From the NCBI RefSeq assembly GCF_000833025.1, contig NZ_CP010817.1:3906001-3970000 (forward strand): a stretch of DNA of 64,000 nucleotides, given 5' to 3'. Below, in pieces: positions 44,643 through 51,792 of the stretch. Numbering within the stretch: the stretch's first letter is position 1; each line of letters starts with the position of its first letter. The notes beneath the pieces are model-generated. The model did no database searches, had not been told where the DNA came from, and was given only the letters and a program-made list of their open reading frames with translations. The position numbers and the translations under genes were made by a program. This stretch comes from Myroides profundi. GTDB taxonomy: Bacteria > Bacteroidota > Bacteroidia > Flavobacteriales > Flavobacteriaceae.

Positions 44643-45044
44643 TTATTTAATGATTTTAATATCTACTTGTAGTAATCCCTCGCCTTTGTGATCCGCTAGT
44701 TTCATAAAGGCTTTTTTAGATAGATCTATTTCGCGCCCTTTAACAAAAGGCCCTCTATCATTAATACGAACTTTTACAGATTTTTTATTACTTACGTTCG
44801 TAACTTTTACTTTTGTATTAAAAGGCAAGCTTTTATGTGCGGCTGTCATCCCCGAGTTGTGGAATTTTTCCCCACTCGCTGTACGCTTTCCATTAAACTT
44901 TTTATGATAATAAGAGGCAGTTACATTCGATTTGTAATTACCTTTAGAAGTGTATTGTCCATTTTTTACAGAAGAACAACTTCCTAAAAACAGGGTTAAT
45001 ATGATTACAATGAAATAATATTTTATACTATAATTGTTCTTCAT
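44643..45044 (-). CDS. RlpA-family septal ring lipoprotein
   Basis: A 133-residue lipoprotein. The lipobox FLGSC puts the lipidated Cys at residue 23. A double-psi beta-barrel follows ([41 protein letters not shown]), the lytic transglycosylase domain of RlpA, with the catalytic Asp in NDRGPF. No C-terminal SPOR domain, unlike E. coli RlpA. It overlaps the upstream RlpA paralogue by 17 bases. Confidence 0.88.
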   Translation of the reverse strand: MKNNYSIKYYFIVIILTLFLGSCSSVKNGQYTSKGNYKSNVTASYYHKKFNGKRTASGEKFHNSGMTAAHKSLPFNTKVKVTNVSNKKSVKVRINDRGPFVKGREIDLSKKAFMKLADHKGEGLLQVDIKIIK

Positions 45045-45528
45045 TTTCTCCTATAAACTTTTCTATTTTTACATCTAGAACACCACGACCAACATTGTCT
45101 GTCAATTCACCAAAAGCCTTTTTAGAGATATCTATACTTCTACCTTTTACGAACGGTCCACGATCCGTAATAGTCAATATCACAAAGCGTTTATTCTTTA
45201 AGTTAGTCACTTTCACTTTTGTCCCAAACGGCAGTGTTTTATGGGCTGCAGTGTATTTTTGGTTGTCAAACACCTCTCCACTAGCTGTCTTTCTTCCAGT
45301 GAATTTATCGTGATAATAAGATGCTTGTGTATCATCATCTACTACGATAAAGTCTTCTGTTTCTTCTTCTCCCATTACGATAGAATCGTTGTCTAACTCT
45401 AGAGAATCCGGAGTCACTTTCGTCAATAATGTTTTCACATTATTTTCTTTTACGATTCTTGTAGTCCCACCGAAACTCGATAAGAAAATTACAAAAGATA
45501 TAGCTAGTAAATATTGATATGTTTTCAT
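45028..45528 (-). CDS. RlpA-family secreted protein
   Basis: A 166-residue paralogue of the next gene. A signal peptide (about 1-19, [14 protein letters not shown]) is followed by an acidic linker (about 45-68) and the double-psi barrel ([33 protein letters not shown]). It lacks a lipobox Cys, so it is probably soluble in the periplasm or secreted, while its overlapping partner is lipid-anchored. The two arose by tandem duplication. Confidence 0.88.
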   Translation of the reverse strand: MKTYQYLLAISFVIFLSSFGGTTRIVKENNVKTLLTKVTPDSLELDNDSIVMGEEETEDFIVVDDDTQASYYHDKFTGRKTASGEVFDNQKYTAAHKTLPFGTKVKVTNLKNKRFVILTITDRGPFVKGRSIDISKKAFGELTDNVGRGVLDVKIEKFIGENEEQL

Positions 45529-45574
45529 GTTTTATAAAATAGAACAGACGAATATTTGCAATAAGCATACCAAT

Positions 45575-45608
45575 AAAAAAAGGACCTTCTTTCGAAGATC
45601 CTTTTTTA
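45575..45608 (-). terminator. Terminator of the 45627-46070 gene
   Basis: AAAAAAGGA-C-CTTC / GAAG-A-TCCTTTTTT with one C-A mismatch and a TTTC loop. T-rich on the minus strand. Confidence 0.75.
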
Positions 45609-45626
45609 CTCTATATTTTTATAAGC

Positions 45627-46070
45627 TTAAGCGAATAAACTTGGCATCCATACTTTCCATGGAAGTCTTGATAAAATCAACACTAATCCTAATGTATAGA
45701 AAATCGCAAATTTCTTAAACTTAGATTTACTATCTGTCGCTTTCTTGTGTTTAGACCATCCAATAGTAATTAATACTATCGCGATAATATTAATCAATGG
45801 GTGCTCTAAAGCATAAAGTCTTAATGTAGAATCTTTCATTGCTACTCCAAATCCTTGAACCATTGGAGATACAAAATAAAGTACAAGACCTAATAATAAC
45901 TGAATATGAGTGAATATCAATCCAAACAATCCTAATTTTCTGTCTTTGTCTTTAAACTCTTTGTTCCCTGATAATCCCATAAAAGCATTCACTGCTACTA
46001 TAGCTAAGAAAATCAAGGCTAAATAAGCTACACCTGAGTGTGCCTCTTTAATAATAGTACCGAAATTCAT
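45627..46070 (-). CDS. Four-helix small membrane protein (cytochrome b-like)
   Basis: A 147-residue inner-membrane protein with four hydrophobic helices (about 12-32, 45-66, 90-108 and 122-138). Histidines occur at membrane edges (EAHSGVAYL, FTHIQLLLG, LEHPLINII, SKHKKAT), a pattern like small cytochrome b-type proteins, and databases often label Bacteroidota homologues that way. Haem binding is unproven. A TATATTTG -7 box with a TTG 18 bases upstream lies before the ATG. Confidence 0.7.
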   Translation of the reverse strand: MNFGTIIKEAHSGVAYLALIFLAIVAVNAFMGLSGNKEFKDKDRKLGLFGLIFTHIQLLLGLVLYFVSPMVQGFGVAMKDSTLRLYALEHPLINIIAIVLITIGWSKHKKATDSKSKFKKFAIFYTLGLVLILSRLPWKVWMPSLFA

Positions 46071-46307
46071 ATTGATGTTATTAGTTTAGAGGCAAATATA
46101 CTTAAAACTATCGAATGCCAACGGACACAATGAAGTTTTACAATTAATTTACACTCTAACGAAAACATCATCTTTATTTATAAACATAACCTACTTGTTC
46201 CTCTAATCTAATAAATCAGTCTCTTCCTAAATTAAAATTATCTTAATTCCCTTCTAATAAATAAAAAGAGGTACATTACACCTTATTAATCTAACCACTA
46301 TACATTT

Positions 46308-46577
46308 ATGCATCCTAACATGGTTATCCCTTGGAGAAATATACTATCTATACTCGCCTTAAATATCATCCTAAGTATAGTGATGCACAATGTTCTGTTT
46401 TTCTTTATCCCTATAATCACGTTAGGTCTATACAGCATCTACTTTCTGACCTTCAAGAAGAACGAACTATTCTATCATCGCAACAATCAAACGCCGATTA
46501 TAAAAACCTTACTCCTAACCGCTTTAAGCTGTTTAGTCATCACATGTCTCATTCAATATTTATTATATGTCCTATAA
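46308..46577 (+). CDS. Small membrane protein upstream of an ABC ATPase
   Basis: An 89-residue protein with three hydrophobic segments (about 12-28, 28-48 and 65-88) and a short charged loop (FKKNELFYHRNNQT). I do not recognise the family. It was preferred over the overlapping frame because its composition is that of a real membrane protein. It ends 14 bases before the proposed start of the ABC ATPase, so the two form an operon and it may be a membrane partner of the ATPase. Confidence 0.55.
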   Translation: MHPNMVIPWRNILSILALNIILSIVMHNVLFFFIPIITLGLYSIYFLTFKKNELFYHRNNQTPIIKTLLLTALSCLVITCLIQYLLYVL

Positions 46578-46591
46578 CCATACCCTATATA

Positions 46592-47170
46592 TTGATAGCC
46601 TTAGCTACACGATTGATAGTACCCCCAGTACTCAGGGGCATATACTTCACTGCTTCCACAGGAGACATACTCAATATTCGTGGACGCAATGGCGCTGGTA
46701 AAAGTACATTAATGAAAATCTTATTTGGTACACTTCAAGCAAATCATGCTTACATCCGAATAGGCAAGACCATTATATCCAATAGACATAAACTTAATCA
46801 GTATTTCTGCTATAAACCACAATTCAATATCTTTCCTAAGCATCTTACAGTAAAAGATGTTGTGAAAGAAGATATGATTCGAAGCACATCCCTTCATCAA
46901 TATCTAGAAACTAAGATTAGAGACTTGTCAACAGGTGAACAACAACTCATCCAGACACTTTACATTCTAAACTTACCTCAGCCTATCTGTCTATTAGACG
47001 AACCCTTCGCTGGTATTTCTCCCCTGCTACAAGAGTTTATAGCAGACGCTATTAGAACTACTGCTAGACATAAAATCATCATCCTCACAGATCAAAACAC
47101 TGATCTAGTCGACACTATCGCCACTAAATCACTACTTCTAGAGAACGGAATATTAAAGGCAATGCCCTAA
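46592..47170 (+). CDS. Degenerate ABC-type ATPase
   Basis: A single ABC domain of about 192 residues from a TTG at 46592. The frame is open from 46331, but the first 87 residues overlap the small membrane gene and do not look like ABC sequence; an ATG at 46544 is an alternative start. Walker A is GRNGAGKST, the Q-loop region YKPQFN, the signature LSTGEQQ (not LSGGQ), Walker B CLLDEPFAG. The switch His is replaced: the usual TDH is TDQ in IIILTDQNTD. This resembles short ABC proteins common in Flavobacteriia (LptB/LivF-like). Loss of the switch His suggests slow or altered ATP turnover. Confidence 0.65.
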   Translation: MIALATRLIVPPVLRGIYFTASTGDILNIRGRNGAGKSTLMKILFGTLQANHAYIRIGKTIISNRHKLNQYFCYKPQFNIFPKHLTVKDVVKEDMIRSTSLHQYLETKIRDLSTGEQQLIQTLYILNLPQPICLLDEPFAGISPLLQEFIADAIRTTARHKIIILTDQNTDLVDTIATKSLLLENGILKAMP

Positions 47171-47198
47171 GCGAACTTAGGACATTAGTAAATAAGTT

Positions 47199-47804
47199 CT
47201 ATTGAATCTTCTGTACTCCTAAGAAGCCTTCGTTAGAAACCATTAATTTAAACTTCGTACCATCAGCACTAGTTAATACATTCAGTTCTAATGGTAACTC
47301 TCCAGACTCATCTGCTAAAACACCATTAACAGATCTTACTACATTTTTATCATCTAATGTAAGTCTCGCTCCTTGTAATGCAGAAACTTCTAAATTTAAG
47401 CTTCCTACACCATCTGAGGCAGTTGATATAATATTTAAAAAAGTATGATTACTTCCCATTAAGCCATAAGACACACTCCCTGTCTCTATTACATTTTCTT
47501 CAAACTTAAGAGCTTGTACAATATTACTGACTACCCTATCTGAAGTTATTGCAGTGCTAAAACTAATCGAATTATCTCCATCCTTCAACTCCTCTTCATG
47601 ACTTATAACTCCAGTGGCACTAATCTGCCTATGTTTTGCATACTCACCTACCTGTTCATCTATCCCAAAGGTAGCTTCTATTTTTGCTTCATAGTCTAAT
47701 TCATTAAAAGACTCTTTTTTTAAAATTTTAAAGTTCTCTCCTTCATATTCAACAATAGTTGATGTATCTCCTTTAATTTTTACTGGTTGTTCATTTGTTG
47801 CCAT
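47199..47804 (-). CDS. Fibre-like protein, short paralogue (phage-derived)
   Basis: A 201-residue protein without signal peptide or membrane helix, rich in beta strands. Its last 60 residues (ARLTLDDKNVVRSVNGVLAD ... KFKLMVSNEGFLGVQKI) match the end of the 49618-50421 protein (KNVVRSINGILANEAGE ... KFRVTVGNDGTLSAIKV). The N-terminal NEQ motif and the bases just before the ATG are also shared. The small C-terminal module with a KVSNDGVL-like end is typical of tail-fibre or virion-surface proteins of Bacteroidota phages. The body between is unrelated in the two proteins. Last gene of the lysis cassette. Confidence 0.55.
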   Translation of the reverse strand: MATNEQPVKIKGDTSTIVEYEGENFKILKKESFNELDYEAKIEATFGIDEQVGEYAKHRQISATGVISHEEELKDGDNSISFSTAITSDRVVSNIVQALKFEENVIETGSVSYGLMGSNHTFLNIISTASDGVGSLNLEVSALQGARLTLDDKNVVRSVNGVLADESGELPLELNVLTSADGTKFKLMVSNEGFLGVQKIQ

Positions 47805-47899
47805 AATTTACTTTTTTTATTGGTTAATTAATTGATTTATACACTTAGTCTCATATAGCGTCTATTCAACTATGCGTCATTTATTGATTGGTTAATATT

Positions 47900-48415
47900 T
47901 TAAATTCTTGACTTAATGATAAAGCCTGCTGTACCAAGGAACACCAGCAACATAAACCCTCTTCCTAGCCATATCTGTGTCTGTTGCCACCATGATAGGC
48001 TCAGGGGTACAGCTACGGGTATTCTTGTCTCCACTATCTTTTGTTCTTTGATAAACTTATCCTTCCACTCAAAGAACAGTCGTTGAGCTTCTGACTCACA
48101 GTCTACGATTAGCTTATTATTTTGGAGCTGTACTCTAGGCGGTTGTAACACCTTGTTTTTACTGCGCTTTATATTCGTATCTTTCACAACTATTTTATTT
48201 CCTTGTACAGCTAATTCAGCTACATACTGACTCTTATCAGCAGAGATCACCAATACCGTATCCCTCTTTACTTCTTCTACCGTCTGGGTTACCTGCTCAG
48301 TGGTTGTCGGTTGCATATTAATCGCTGTCTTGCAACTACCACAGCTCATCAATAGAAGTGCTAACAACAACACTAAAAAAACGAGCCTATATCGATCATG
48401 CTTTTTCATATTCAT
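47900..48415 (-). CDS. Spanin-like phage lysis protein (N-terminal lipobox, C-terminal helix)
   Basis: A 171-residue protein. The N-terminus is a lipoprotein signal with lipobox LLMSC (Cys25). A periplasmic stretch follows, and a C-terminal membrane helix lies at about 150-167 after the WWQQTQIWLGRG motif. Bacteroidota phages carry similar small proteins beside their endolysins. A lipid anchor at one end and a membrane helix at the other is the layout of unimolecular spanins, which fuse inner and outer membranes in the last step of lysis. The alternative is that both ends sit in the inner membrane. Downstream of the CHAP endolysin by 40 bases. Confidence 0.55.
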   Translation of the reverse strand: MNMKKHDRYRLVFLVLLLALLLMSCGSCKTAINMQPTTTEQVTQTVEEVKRDTVLVISADKSQYVAELAVQGNKIVVKDTNIKRSKNKVLQPPRVQLQNNKLIVDCESEAQRLFFEWKDKFIKEQKIVETRIPVAVPLSLSWWQQTQIWLGRGFMLLVFLGTAGFIIKSRI

Positions 48416-48455
48416 ATAGTTTTTTTGATTACGTGATTGGGTAGACTGTGTAACA

Positions 48456-48917
48456 TCACGAGTTACTAAACACGCTGATAAATCCTTTATCTATCGTTTG
48501 GATATGACGTTTCTTCTCAGCCACGATATACCCTTCTCTACTTGCTTGGTCATTTGTATTTCCTTCTATAGTTGTGATGACATCACCATTCACAGCTATC
48601 ACGATACCTGTATGACCTAATCCTTTCCCAAAGTCCATGATGAAGATATCTCCTACCTCAGGTTTCATAACACGAAGCTCTTTACTCGCATTCCATTGAG
48701 CCAGAACTCCTCCTGTTTTCTTTAAAGGATTTGACAGTTTATAATCAGCACACACCTCTTGTACACACCAGTACACAAAAGCCATACACCACGCATACCC
48801 CTCACCTATCCCTACACTGTTCAGATACTTTTTCACTCCAGGTCCTTTCTTATTCTTGATAGGCCATTCTTGTACATGGAGTTGACTCTGAGCTTGTTTA
48901 ACTAATTGTGTTCTCAT
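48456..48917 (-). CDS. CHAP-domain endolysin
   Basis: A 153-residue murein peptidase or amidase of the CHAP type. The catalytic Cys is C44 in GYAWCMAFVYWC, the His H102 in GLGHTGIV, and the third residue E118 or N120 in TIEGNTND. No signal peptide, so it needs a holin or the adjacent membrane protein to reach the cell wall. Stop and start codons overlap by four bases with the membrane coiled-coil gene upstream. Confidence 0.85.
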   Translation of the reverse strand: MRTQLVKQAQSQLHVQEWPIKNKKGPGVKKYLNSVGIGEGYAWCMAFVYWCVQEVCADYKLSNPLKKTGGVLAQWNASKELRVMKPEVGDIFIMDFGKGLGHTGIVIAVNGDVITTIEGNTNDQASREGYIVAEKKRHIQTIDKGFISVFSNS

Positions 48918-49264
48918 TCTCTCTTGCCATTTAGCTGTTTATATTTCCTTAATTCATCGATCAACTCTTTATTCTGTAGAGCCAATTTCTCTAGTTTCTG
49001 TTCTAGATTGATGATTACCTTCTTAGCAGCAGTTAGCTCATCTATAGCCTCGCGGTGCAGATTAGACGTTTTATAAAGCTCATTGGTAGCTTCTTTTAAT
49101 TTAATCCCTAAGTCATCTACTATATCCCTATAGTATTTTAGAGATTTCTCTACATTATCGAGCTCTGAGCTTTGTACCTCAGCTTTACTCTTACGTCTAG
49201 CCGCCCACCATGTCGCTAATGATGAAACTAAGCCTACTACCGTCACTATTATTGTTTCATTCAT
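48914..49264 (-). CDS. Membrane-anchored coiled-coil protein (phage lysis cassette)
   Basis: A 116-residue protein from the ATG at 49264 (a GTG six bases upstream is in frame). A single N-terminal helix (TIIVTVVGLVSSLATWWAA) is followed by a positive patch (RRKSK) and a long coiled coil to the C-terminus (about 35-110). Proteins of this form are found next to endolysins in Bacteroidota prophages and may act as pinholin-like or accessory lysis proteins; this is inferred from position. First gene of the lysis operon, preceded by a 270-base leader. Confidence 0.6.
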   Translation of the reverse strand: MNETIIVTVVGLVSSLATWWAARRKSKAEVQSSELDNVEKSLKYYRDIVDDLGIKLKEATNELYKTSNLHREAIDELTAAKKVIINLEQKLEKLALQNKELIDELRKYKQLNGKRE

Positions 49265-49455
49265 TAGCACACTGGTTTTGGATTAGTTATACTTTAATTA
49301 TCCTATTTTCAATTATTTATATTGGATTACACCTAAACAATAAAGACATAGTTATCCTTGCTCGCTTTTTGACAGCAAGTACACTTTACTCTATTTTTTA
49401 TTGGATTATGAATACCGAGATGAGACTACTCTCATCTGTTATTGAAAGAATATAA
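49210..49455 (+). CDS. Possible small hydrophobic protein antisense to the lysis leader
   Basis: An 81-residue open frame with two or three hydrophobic segments, overlapping the start of the minus-strand coiled-coil gene and then the leader. Support comes from the second DNA copy at 50452-50665. In this frame, ACC/ACT, CTA/TTA and GTT/GTA changes are silent, AGA/AAA is Arg/Lys, and TTT-TTG/TTA-TTC swaps Phe-Leu for Leu-Phe. That is the pattern of past selection on a protein. The second copy has a one-base deletion and is broken. The start codon is uncertain and no promoter is seen. Confidence 0.35.
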   Translation: MSLMMKLSLLPSLLLFHSLAHWFWISYTLIILFSIIYIGLHLNNKDIVILARFLTASTLYSIFYWIMNTEMRLLSSVIERI

Positions 49456-49547
49456 TGATGGAAAGACATTGCACGTAGGCGCCAATTGTGCAAGTACTAC
49501 TCCTATATTCCTAATTTTTATTTCTGCATTTCTACTCTACAAAGATC
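49333..49547. repeat. Direct repeat, copy 1 (215 bp)
   Basis: About 95% identical to 50452-50665 (nine substitutions and one single-base gap by eye). It covers the leader and the -7 box of the lysis operon. Together the copies flank the 49618-50421 gene, so recombination between them could delete that gene. Confidence 0.85.
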
Positions 49548-49603
49548 CGACTTTCGCAAGTCCTAATCAATTAGCTGTTCGATAGCTGAACATTTCTGTT
49601 CAG
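49540..49603 (-). promoter_or_regulatory. Promoter module of the lysis operon
   Basis: Minus strand: palindrome CTGAACA-TTTC-TGTTCAG (49586-49603), then TTG at 49570-49568, a 20-base spacer and GATCTTTG at 49547-49540. The layout is the same as in the tandem modules at 50641-50946. GATCTTTG departs from TAnnTTTG by one base, which suggests dependence on an activator. Confidence 0.6.
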
Positions 49604-49617
49604 TTTATCAAAATTGA

Positions 49618-50421
49618 TTAGTTAACTTTAATTGCTGATAGAGTACCATCATTACCTACTGTTACTCTAAACTTAGATTTATCAGGACTTAACATCACTA
49701 CTCCATTAGGGAATTCTTCGAATACTATTTCTCCAGCTTCATTAGCTAATATTCCATTAATACTACGCACCACATTCTTATTATCTACTTGTAATCTAGC
49801 ATTTCCATAGACTGGAGTTGCAATAATTACAGAGCTTTCTTTAGTAGAAAATTCTAATAAGCCTCCTGATTCATTATCTAAGCTTAATTGATAATTATTA
49901 TTAGCACCTGATACACTATATCTATAATCCAAATAAGACATATATTCATTTTTATCTATACGTCCTACATCATCTTTAGATACAGATTCATTATAAGAAT
50001 ATATATACCATCCTTTAACATCTGCTTTAGTATAACGTATCTTTTGACTTTCACTAAATGAATCAACATACTCAGATACAGTAGGACTAGTTATAATTTT
50101 TTTATACTTCATTTTGGCATCTATCTCATCAATATCTATATTATTATGATAAGAACTCTCTTCTACAACTTCTTCGTATGTTGTAATTCTTACACCTAAA
50201 TCAGTTTCCTTCTTTACTTCAACCAAGAATTTCTTATTAGGGTAATCCCCAAAATCTCCTCCCCACTGTAACTCCCCCTTATCATTGTAAGAGATTGTCT
50301 TTTTATCTACATTAGGTTTTCCACCATCACCACAGATAGCATCCTTATTTACATGGATTGTTACTACTGAATCACATGGGTTGCATGTTGTTTCTGTTTT
50401 TTGTTCATTTGTTGTTGACAT
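49618..50421 (-). CDS. Fibre-like protein, long paralogue (phage-derived)
   Basis: A 267-residue protein with no signal peptide or membrane helix. It starts MSTTNEQKTETTCNPCDSVV; two Cys lie close together (CNPC). The middle is rich in Tyr, Ser and Asp (YIYSYNESVSKDD, YLDYRYSVSG). The C-terminal 70 residues match the 47199-47804 protein, and it ends in the same small beta module. It lies between two direct repeats and is driven by three tandem promoter modules. It could be a fibre, a receptor-binding or a secreted surface protein released on lysis; sequence alone does not decide. Confidence 0.55.
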   Translation of the reverse strand: MSTTNEQKTETTCNPCDSVVTIHVNKDAICGDGGKPNVDKKTISYNDKGELQWGGDFGDYPNKKFLVEVKKETDLGVRITTYEEVVEESSYHNNIDIDEIDAKMKYKKIITSPTVSEYVDSFSESQKIRYTKADVKGWYIYSYNESVSKDDVGRIDKNEYMSYLDYRYSVSGANNNYQLSLDNESGGLLEFSTKESSVIIATPVYGNARLQVDNKNVVRSINGILANEAGEIVFEEFPNGVVMLSPDKSKFRVTVGNDGTLSAIKVN

Positions 50422-50451
50422 AATTTTATTTTTTGATTGGTTAATATTTTT

Positions 50452-50665
50452 CTAAACAATAAAGACATAGTTATCCTTGCTCGCTTATTCACAGCAAGTA
50501 CACTTTACTCTATTTTTATTGGATTATGAATACTGAGATGAAATTACTCTCATCTGTAATTGAAAGAATATACTGATGGAAAGACATTGCACGTAGGCGC
50601 CAATTGTTCAAGTACTACTCCTATATTCCTAATTTTTATTTCTGCATTTCTACTTTACAAAGATC
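50452..50665. repeat. Direct repeat, copy 2 (214 bp)
   Basis: Second copy of the leader/promoter segment found at 49333-49547, here forming the leader of the 49618-50421 gene. It carries a broken copy of the small plus-strand frame. A conserved stem, AGATGAGA / TCTCATCT in copy 1, becomes AGATGAGA / TTTCATCT in copy 2 (minus strand), which keeps pairing by G-U. Confidence 0.85.
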
Positions 50666-50946
50666 GTTCTTTTACTACCCCTACTCAACTTTCTGTTAAG
50701 TAACTGAACACTTTTGTTCAGTCTTTCGAAACACTCCTTATTGCTGTATTTCTACATTACAAAGATCGCTCTTTTAATACCCTAACTCAACTTTCTGTTA
50801 AGCAACTGAACACTTCTGTTCACTTCTTATAATCACTGTTGATAACCTGATTATTACTCTACAAAGATCTCACTTATCAACACCATAACCTATTTGTTGT
50901 CAAGAGACTGAACAACTCTGTTCACATCTTATAAACGCTGTTAATA
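50641..50946 (-). promoter_or_regulatory. Three tandem 102-bp promoter modules with palindromes
   Basis: Three direct repeats with an exact 102-base period. Each carries GATCTTTG on the minus strand (50665-50658, 50767-50760, 50869-50862). The first two have TTG 20 bases upstream; the third has TAG there. Palindromes TGAACA-N4-TGTTCA lie at 50705-50720, 50807-50822 and 50909-50924. The palindrome ends 46 bases before the last base of the -7 box in every module, a typical activator position. With the module at 49540-49603 there are four. Confidence 0.7.
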
Positions 50947-50949
50947 ACT

Positions 50950-51177
50950 CTAATCTAGGTCTTTCATGGTTGCTTCTATTTTTGCGAGTTCTTTATACAC
51001 TGGCGTATTCAGCACTTCATATAGAGTCGTACGAGAGATAGGATACACAGGACAGATATATTTCTTCCATACCACCGTCACTGGAATGTCTTCTGTCTTG
51101 TATTGATTGTATAAATCCAAGATCAGTTTATATCTTCTCAACTTATTTAATTGACTACCTGCTACTCTTTTTGTCAT
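50950..51177 (-). CDS. Small basic protein, possible DNA-binding regulator
   Basis: A 75-residue basic protein (MTKRVAGSQLNKLRRYKLIL...). A helix-turn-helix-like stretch lies in the second half (YPISRTTLYEVLNTPVYKEL). Similar small proteins occur in the early regions of Bacteroidota prophages. It lies directly upstream of the tandem promoter modules, so it is a candidate activator for them. Function is inferred only from size, charge and place. Confidence 0.5.
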   Translation of the reverse strand: MTKRVAGSQLNKLRRYKLILDLYNQYKTEDIPVTVVWKKYICPVYPISRTTLYEVLNTPVYKELAKIEATMKDLD

Positions 51178-51207
51178 AACTTTTATTTTTAATGATAAAA
51201 CAACTCA

Positions 51208-51221
51208 ATAATCGAAACTTT
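51208..51221. promoter_or_regulatory. 14-base site shared with the repressor promoter region, copy 1
   Basis: ATAATCGAAACTTT, the exact reverse complement of the site at 51737-51750. It lies 31 bases before the start of the 50950-51177 gene. A likely operator for the S24-type repressor. Confidence 0.5.
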
Positions 51222-51247
51222 ATTTACAAACATCTATTCCTTATCCA

Positions 51248-51520
51248 CTATCCTCTATTCCCTAGCCTAGCTATTTTCTGTTCTAACTCACCAGATATTT
51301 GATAAGATTTTAGCTCTTCTTCTCCACCTACGCTCAGGTGATATCCTCTCTCTTGGTTTATGCAGATACGCTCCCCTGAAGTAAAGTATCCAGTGCCATT
51401 CGTTCTGTATAAAGCGCTGTATAGATACAGTTCACGCTCTATGCTCTGTTTCTCTTTTAAAGTCAGAATAGCTGGCTCTCCTGCTTCAAATACGGTTGAT
51501 GTACTCATCACTGCTTTCAT
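51248..51520 (-). CDS. Small protein of unknown function (phage cassette)
   Basis: A 90-residue protein, mixed charge, no signal peptide or membrane helix. Segments SIERELYLYSALYRTNG and GYHLSVGGEEELKSYQ suggest a small alpha/beta fold. I do not recognise the family. An internal ATG (MSTSTVFEAG) is an alternative start. It is the first gene leftward from the divergent repressor and thus probably under its direct control. Confidence 0.5.
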   Translation of the reverse strand: MKAVMSTSTVFEAGEPAILTLKEKQSIERELYLYSALYRTNGTGYFTSGERICINQERGYHLSVGGEEELKSYQISGELEQKIARLGNRG

Positions 51521-51736
51521 AACAATTTATTTTTTGGTGTTGATATATCGAACAATACATACCCAAAATATAAACATCGTTCGTATTATAAAGGAGAGTT
51601 TACTGCTTATTTAGAATATCTTACTCGAATCAGTCGAAGTATTCTACCGCTATTATTTCAGTTTATCCCTTTAAAATTAGCTACCTATGCTTTTTTTGAC
51701 TAATTTTGTTCCTATTACCTTTACAAATATACAAAC

Positions 51737-51750
51737 AAAGTTTCGATTAT
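51737..51750. promoter_or_regulatory. 14-base site upstream of the repressor gene, copy 2
   Basis: AAAGTTTCGATTAT, inverted relative to 51208-51221. It sits 42 bases before the repressor ATG and upstream of a minus-strand TATATTTG box (51731-51724). A related GTTTC...GAAAC pair spans 51740-51765. Likely repressor operator. Confidence 0.5.
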
Positions 51751-51792
51751 AAAAACAATTAGAAACATAGTTTTTAAAATATCATTACTATT

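Noticed and set aside
46331..46591. N-terminal extension of the ABC ATPase frame
   Set aside because: It overlaps the better-supported small membrane gene and bears no likeness to ABC proteins; the ATPase domain begins near the TTG at 46592.
50950..51177. Mor/Mu-type late activator
   Set aside because: Size and basic charge would fit, but no clear Mor/C signature was seen, so it is only called a possible regulator.
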